A stretch of DNA of 11,539 nt from Candidatus Zhuqueibacterota bacterium. GTDB lineage: Bacteria > Zhuqueibacterota > Zhuqueibacteria > Residuimicrobiales > Residuimicrobiaceae. The stretch covers positions 1 to 11,539 of the forward strand of contig JAFGSU010000113.1 in the NCBI GenBank assembly GCA_016934435.1, read 5' to 3'. The first letter of the stretch is position 1. Every line of letters starts with the position of its first letter. Both the position numbers and the translations under genes were made by a program. The notes under the pieces were generated by a model that worked only from the letters and a program-made list of their open reading frames with translations, ran no database searches and was not told the origin of the DNA. Below, piece by piece: positions 7,238 through 11,539 of this stretch.

Positions 7238-9817
7238 TTAGGTTTGCAATGATTTACCTTCTGCATGCTCTTCTATAAGATTGACCTCACAGACCTCGCC
7301 CTTCGGATCTAAAGGCAGCAAACAGGTCTTGATTTCACATGGATTCACGGCGCACCCAAAACATTTTTTCAAAGCCGGTATCTCAATCGATCCCTCAGCC
7401 GGCAGGCCATGCAATTCGACGACGCGAAGGATGATGCCGTCGCCATCCTCGGCTTTCTTAACAGCCGAAAGCGATACGTGACTCAAATCGGTGGTAAAAA
7501 AACTGTGCCGCCCCGGCAGACGGCCCGGGTGTACGCGCGCCGGAAAAGATATAAGCGGCATCAGGAACGCTTCCGCCTGGTGTGGAATTCTCGCGTCTCG
7601 CCAATCACCGCTATGTGGTATCAACCTGTAAGCAAATTCATGAATCCCCTGTTCCATATATCGAGGGTGATCTTGTTCGCTGACCACCTCGGGATTATGG
7701 TGCGACCAGGCGGTGCTGTGGAACACCGTCAGGCGGATATCGCCGTCTTTGACGCTGTAGCCGCATTTGCTGTCGTTGATCACGGCAAAGCCGAAGCCAT
7801 TCTTTTCGTCCCCACTGCTGACGTCGATCCATGCCTGGCCGGGTTCTTCATCGCCGCTCATCGGCCGTTCGATGAAACCGTACGGGATGGAACAGGTGCA
7901 TCGGCCTTTCTCTAAGACTGTCGGGAAACTCAATTTCAGTACTTTATATTTTTCGTGCCAGTCGACGGACAGGTTGCATGTCAGTGCCGCCGAATCCCGA
8001 TGCAGGGCGAAATCCTGAACCATGGTCGATCGGCCCCAGTGCGAAATCACCCGCAGGCGAACGCGTTCGGCGCCCTTTTCGATCACATGAAATTCGGCAT
8101 CGGCAAAACATCCCAATTCCCTGTCATAAGCTCGGATGCGATGGCCCCAGGTATCGTCCCAATCCTCCAGGACGACCGCCGTCGTTCCCGGCGCTCGCAG
8201 CAGCTCCCGGTTCAGGGTTTTATTGAAATAGGATATGATGCCGCCGGTTCTTTTATTCAAGCGGATGCGCACGTGATCGTTTTCAAGCGTGGTCGCACCG
8301 ATCTTGAGCGGTGCGCGTTTTAGCGGCGCTTGTTGCCGGCTGTAATCCAAGCGATAGACCTGATAACCGAGAGGGGGGACGTCGGCGCGGAACAGCAAAC
8401 GAATGCGATACGGCTGATTCTCCTGCTTGGCTGCAGCGGTCGGCATCATCTGATAGGGCACAGCAGTGCCTATTGCATCGCGCAGCACAATTTTGACTTT
8501 CGGAAACGGACGTTCGCCGGAGTTTCGCCACGCCATAGTACCGCTGTCATGACGCTCGGGATTCATCAGATCGGTCTCAAATTCAAGATATGATTGAACC
8601 GGCCATGAGCATGGATTAAAGACGATGAACGGCGAAGAAAGCGGATGATCATCGTCGTCGGTATGTATGGCCGCAGATATTGCCCGCATGGATTTCATCA
8701 TCGTGTCCTGCGCCACGGACGTGGCAAAGCCATAGTCCGCGGCCGCATCGATATAGGCCTGTTCGATGGATGTGCCCGTCAAAATATCATGGAACTGATT
8801 GAACAGAACCTTTTTCCAGGCTGTCCGCAGCGACTCGTGCGGATAATCGGCATGACCGGTCAGGGCAGCCATAATCGCGATTTTTTCTGCGACTAACAGC
8901 GCGGATGAGGTTTGCCGATCCCATTTTTTGACATCAGCGCAGGCCGAATAGCAGCCGCGCGCATGGTGCTGCAGCTCCGTACGGACGATCGGCAGTTGAT
9001 CCAGGTGTGGTTGGATTTTTTCGATGTATCGGTCCGGTGAGTCGAAGCAAAGTCCCGGGAAACAGGTCTTGCGCAGAGTCTCAATTTCTTTAATGGCGGC
9101 GATAGTAGGTCCGCCGCCATGGTTGCCGACGCCGTAGAACAGCATGATGTCACGGATGTGTGGCAGGGTTTGGCTGAATCGTTCGATGGTTTGCCGTATC
9201 CGGTCTTTAATCTCGGATGACGCCGCATTGTAAGAGGATATAATAGCTATGGTTGTAATGATACTGCCATCGGCGCCTATCCAGCGGAACAGCGGCGCCG
9301 GCACAGCCTCGCTCTCATGCGGCTCCGGGCGCATGTAGATATAGGCAGTGAGTCCCTGTTTTGTAAGAATTTGCGGCAACGTCCACGAGTGCCCGAATGT
9401 GTCCGGCGCAAAACCGACGGTAGCGATGCGTCCGAAATGGTGTCGGAAAAAGCGCTGCGCATATAGACCCTGCCGCACCAACGCTTCGCCGGAAGGGCAG
9501 TTTGTATCCGCTTCGACCCACCAACCGCCGACGAGCAACCATCGTCCCTCCAGCACCCGCGCTTTGATCTCCGAAAACATCTCGGGTGCCGCTTCCGCCA
9601 CCCAGTGATAAAATTGTGCCGAACCTGCGGCAAAACAGATTTCCGGAAACTCGTTCAGACGATCCAGGGCCGAGCGAAAGGTGGCGAATACCTCGTGGTA
9701 CCCCTCCGGTTTGGTCCACTGCCACACCGGATCGAGGTGGGCGTGGCCGATGGCGTGGATGGAATAGGGTAATATGATCTCGGGCTTTCCGTCGTGCACA
9801 GCTTTTTCCTTTTGCAT
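7238..9817 (-). CDS. Alpha-mannosidase, glycoside hydrolase family 38
   Basis: An 859-residue GH38 enzyme that removes alpha-linked mannose by a retaining, zinc-dependent mechanism. The N-terminal catalytic domain shows HAIGHAHLDPVWQW with zinc ligands His27 and Asp29, GFAPDTFGHS with the nucleophile and zinc ligand Asp139, and FNQFHDILTGTSIEQAY with the fourth ligand His343. GWWVEADTNCPSGE (98-111) and YGVGNHGGGPT (228-238) are further family signatures. Residues about 345-480 link to the C-terminal beta-sandwich, where EDWDDTWGHR (551-560) and the HSTAWSHHNPE-like stretch (700-710) are typical. There is no signal peptide, so it works in the cytoplasm on an imported substrate. The start lies 8 nt after the symporter stop, with only a weak ribosome-binding site, which suggests translational coupling. 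Some GH38 enzymes cleave mannosylglycerate rather than glycans; the sequence does not decide this. Confidence 0.95.
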   Translation of the reverse strand: MQKEKAVHDGKPEIILPYSIHAIGHAHLDPVWQWTKPEGYHEVFATFRSALDRLNEFPEICFAAGSAQFYHWVAEAAPEMFSEIKARVLEGRWLLVGGWWVEADTNCPSGEALVRQGLYAQRFFRHHFGRIATVGFAPDTFGHSWTLPQILTKQGLTAYIYMRPEPHESEAVPAPLFRWIGADGSIITTIAIISSYNAASSEIKDRIRQTIERFSQTLPHIRDIMLFYGVGNHGGGPTIAAIKEIETLRKTCFPGLCFDSPDRYIEKIQPHLDQLPIVRTELQHHARGCYSACADVKKWDRQTSSALLVAEKIAIMAALTGHADYPHESLRTAWKKVLFNQFHDILTGTSIEQAYIDAAADYGFATSVAQDTMMKSMRAISAAIHTDDDDHPLSSPFIVFNPCSWPVQSYLEFETDLMNPERHDSGTMAWRNSGERPFPKVKIVLRDAIGTAVPYQMMPTAAAKQENQPYRIRLLFRADVPPLGYQVYRLDYSRQQAPLKRAPLKIGATTLENDHVRIRLNKRTGGIISYFNKTLNRELLRAPGTTAVVLEDWDDTWGHRIRAYDRELGCFADAEFHVIEKGAERVRLRVISHWGRSTMVQDFALHRDSAALTCNLSVDWHEKYKVLKLSFPTVLEKGRCTCSIPYGFIERPMSGDEEPGQAWIDVSSGDEKNGFGFAVINDSKCGYSVKDGDIRLTVFHSTAWSHHNPEVVSEQDHPRYMEQGIHEFAYRLIPHSGDWRDARIPHQAEAFLMPLISFPARVHPGRLPGRHSFFTTDLSHVSLSAVKKAEDGDGIILRVVELHGLPAEGSIEIPALKKCFGCAVNPCEIKTCLLPLDPKGEVCEVNLIEEHAEGKSLQT

Positions 9818-9825
9818 CGTGAATT

Positions 9826-11539
9826 TTATTCTTTATCGGTTTGGCGTCGCTGGAATACATCTCTGGGATCTCCATTGCCGGTATCCGAAAAGGCTTTCCC
9901 TCTGGCGGGCAGATTCCGATACCAGAAATAGTATACGCCGATGCCGCAGATGATAAAAATCACCCCGGTGATTTTCATGCTGTCAAAAGCGCCTATGATC
10001 CATTGCATCGGCAGCAGAAACAGGCTGATTTGCCACCCCAGGGCGAAAGGCAGGGCGATGAGATCGTTGCGATGCTCGTGCGACATGGATGCGCGAATCT
10101 CCGGTTTTAATTTCCGCTTGAACGGCCCCCATAAACCGAACGGCCGGGTGGTGGCATAATAATGTTCGATGATTTTATTATCCGTAGGTTGGGTCATATA
10201 GGTACCGATGATGGTGGCTATCAATGAAATCGCTGAAAGGAGGAGAAACTGCTGCCACTCCGCTATGTCCGGCCACAGGGCTCGCTGTACAAAAGCGGCG
10301 ACCAATCCGGCCAGGGTGCCGCAGGCAAAACCGCCGCCGTTGAAGCGCCACCAGTAGAACTTGAACATCGCCGGAATGATTAATCCAACCTGTAGTCCCA
10401 TCACCAGCCAGCCCCAGATGTCATTGATGCTTCTGACGGTATAAGCCATGAGATAACTCGACCCGACCAGAACGAGAATAAAGATGTAAGAGGATATAAT
10501 CAATTCCCGGTTTCCTGCTTTGGGTCGCAGATAGCGTTGATAGATATCGCGGATAAAAAAGGCCGAGGTTCGATTGACATGTGTGTCGAAGGACGACATG
10601 CAGGCGGCGACCAATGCCACCAGAATCAGCCCCCGCAGTCCTACGGGGACATTGAACAGGATGACGGCCGGTAGAATACGCTCCGGATTTACCGTCCCCT
10701 GAAAGCTCAACAAATGCAGTTTGCTTTGCCAGTCGCCCTGCAACAGCGATTGCAATCCTGCGATCAATTGCGGCGGAAATTTTTCCGGCGCATGCATGAT
10801 GCCCGACAGAATGTCCTGCCAGCGTTCCGGCGAGGCCTCGGCGACGTAGGATTTGATCAATTGCGCAGCCTGCAGCATCACGGCCTGATCCGGAAATAAA
10901 TCGTGCACCAGGTAGATGCCCAATACCGCAAATCCCATCATCATCGGCCAGCGGAACATCAGCAGCGCGATCCACAGGAAACTCAACGTACCGCATTCGC
11001 GCTCATTGCGGGCGCCGAAATACTTGGGGTCCGCACCCTCGGCCATGCCGCCGACAACGCTTCGGAGAAAATAGAAAAATGCGAATAACATCAGATGGCT
11101 GTAGACCTCATACCCCTTGGGCATGGTCGTCTGCCAGTGAATGGCCGAGCTCATCCACTGAGGATTGCCCGTCACCTGTGCGGTCAGCGGCACAAATTCT
11201 GCGATATCGCCGATTTTCATCACCGCCAGCGACGTAATGAAAATAATGGCAAAGAGAATGATGATGGATTGAAAGAGGTCGGTAAAGACCACGCCGTAAA
11301 AACCGGATACCATCGTGTACAAGGTAGCGACTCCGATCAACAAGAGTGAACAGACCAGCGGTGAAAAGGGGAGAAACATCGATAAAAATAATCCGATGCC
11401 TTTTACCAGATATGCCAGCATACCGACGGTACCGATGATGTTGGCAGTTGCCGATGCTATGCGCGCGAACTGACCGCCCCAGCCTCTTCCGAATCGATAT
11501 TCCATCCACTCGGCACCGGTCATGCATTTGGACCGATAA
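9826..11539 (-). CDS. Sodium:solute symporter (SSF family), 5' end beyond the window
   Basis: Most of an inner-membrane sodium:solute symporter, which imports sugars or other small organic solutes with sodium. The visible part begins ...YRSKCMTGAEWMEYRFGRG, a place normally about 80-90 residues into such proteins, and the frame is open to the window edge, so the gene is cut there rather than starting at the ATG at 11523. About 11-12 membrane segments follow. Family signatures include LYTMVSGFYGVVFTDLFQ just after the first segments and LRGLILVALVAACMSSFDTH, followed by a FFIRDIYQRYL-like stretch, both typical of SSF sodium sites. The C-terminus is a charged tail ending DKE. The stop is 8 nt before the mannosidase start, so they share an operon. 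The most natural cargo is the mannoside cut by that enzyme, though SSF substrates cannot be read from sequence. Confidence 0.92.
   Translation of the reverse strand, partial: YRSKCMTGAEWMEYRFGRGWGGQFARIASATANIIGTVGMLAYLVKGIGLFLSMFLPFSPLVCSLLLIGVATLYTMVSGFYGVVFTDLFQSIIILFAIIFITSLAVMKIGDIAEFVPLTAQVTGNPQWMSSAIHWQTTMPKGYEVYSHLMLFAFFYFLRSVVGGMAEGADPKYFGARNERECGTLSFLWIALLMFRWPMMMGFAVLGIYLVHDLFPDQAVMLQAAQLIKSYVAEASPERWQDILSGIMHAPEKFPPQLIAGLQSLLQGDWQSKLHLLSFQGTVNPERILPAVILFNVPVGLRGLILVALVAACMSSFDTHVNRTSAFFIRDIYQRYLRPKAGNRELIISSYIFILVLVGSSYLMAYTVRSINDIWGWLVMGLQVGLIIPAMFKFYWWRFNGGGFACGTLAGLVAAFVQRALWPDIAEWQQFLLLSAISLIATIIGTYMTQPTDNKIIEHYYATTRPFGLWGPFKRKLKPEIRASMSHEHRNDLIALPFALGWQISLFLLPMQWIIGAFDSMKITGVIFIICGIGVYYFWYRNLPARGKAFSDTGNGDPRDVFQRRQTDKE

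Noticed and set aside
9229..10500. A 16-bp exact direct repeat, TGTAAGAGGATATAAT, at 9229-9244 and 10485-10500, containing a TATAAT string
   Set aside because: Both copies lie inside coding sequence and, on the minus strand, encode the same Ile-Ile-Ser-Ser-Tyr in frame. Shared codon choice and chance explain it, and the TATAAT has no matching -35 element in a sensible place.

Overview
The window looks like a carbohydrate-use region from an uncultured, Gram-negative, environmental bacterium. A DUF3078-type outer-membrane protein, a family known mainly from Bacteroidota and relatives, suggests the wider FCB group. Several clear Shine-Dalgarno sites (GGAGG, AGGAGG) are unlike typical Bacteroidota, so a relative such as a Calditrichota/KSB1-type lineage is a reasonable guess. 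There is no rRNA or marker gene to settle this. No tRNA, CRISPR array, transposase or phage gene was seen.

The left half (1-5462) is on the plus strand. It holds a HAD-family phosphatase (30-626), a TIM-barrel isomerase of the hydroxypyruvate isomerase type (689-1492), and a 266-bp gap with a degenerate inverted repeat. Then come a GlpT-type organophosphate:phosphate antiporter (1759-3108), a DUF3078 outer-membrane beta-barrel protein (3226-4092) and a uroporphyrinogen-decarboxylase-like protein of the methyltransferase type (4108-5361). A strong intrinsic terminator (5409-5462) closes this side.

The right half (5559-11539) is on the minus strand and reads towards the left half. In transcription order it holds a sodium:solute symporter cut off by the window edge, a cytoplasmic GH38 alpha-mannosidase 8 nt downstream, and an unrecognised secreted protein of 546 residues after a 37-nt gap with a strong ribosome-binding site. 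The spacing indicates one operon: uptake of a mannoside, cleavage inside the cell, and a secreted partner of unknown activity.

Together the genes look like a small locus for uptake and breakdown of a mannose-containing compound and of phosphorylated or oxidised three-carbon acids. The most open items are the secreted 546-residue protein, the URO-D-like protein with an unusual mix of metal-ligand motifs, and a possible glycerate/mannosylglycerate theme linking the two arms. These are hypotheses. Nothing in the window is clear evidence for a wholly new system.
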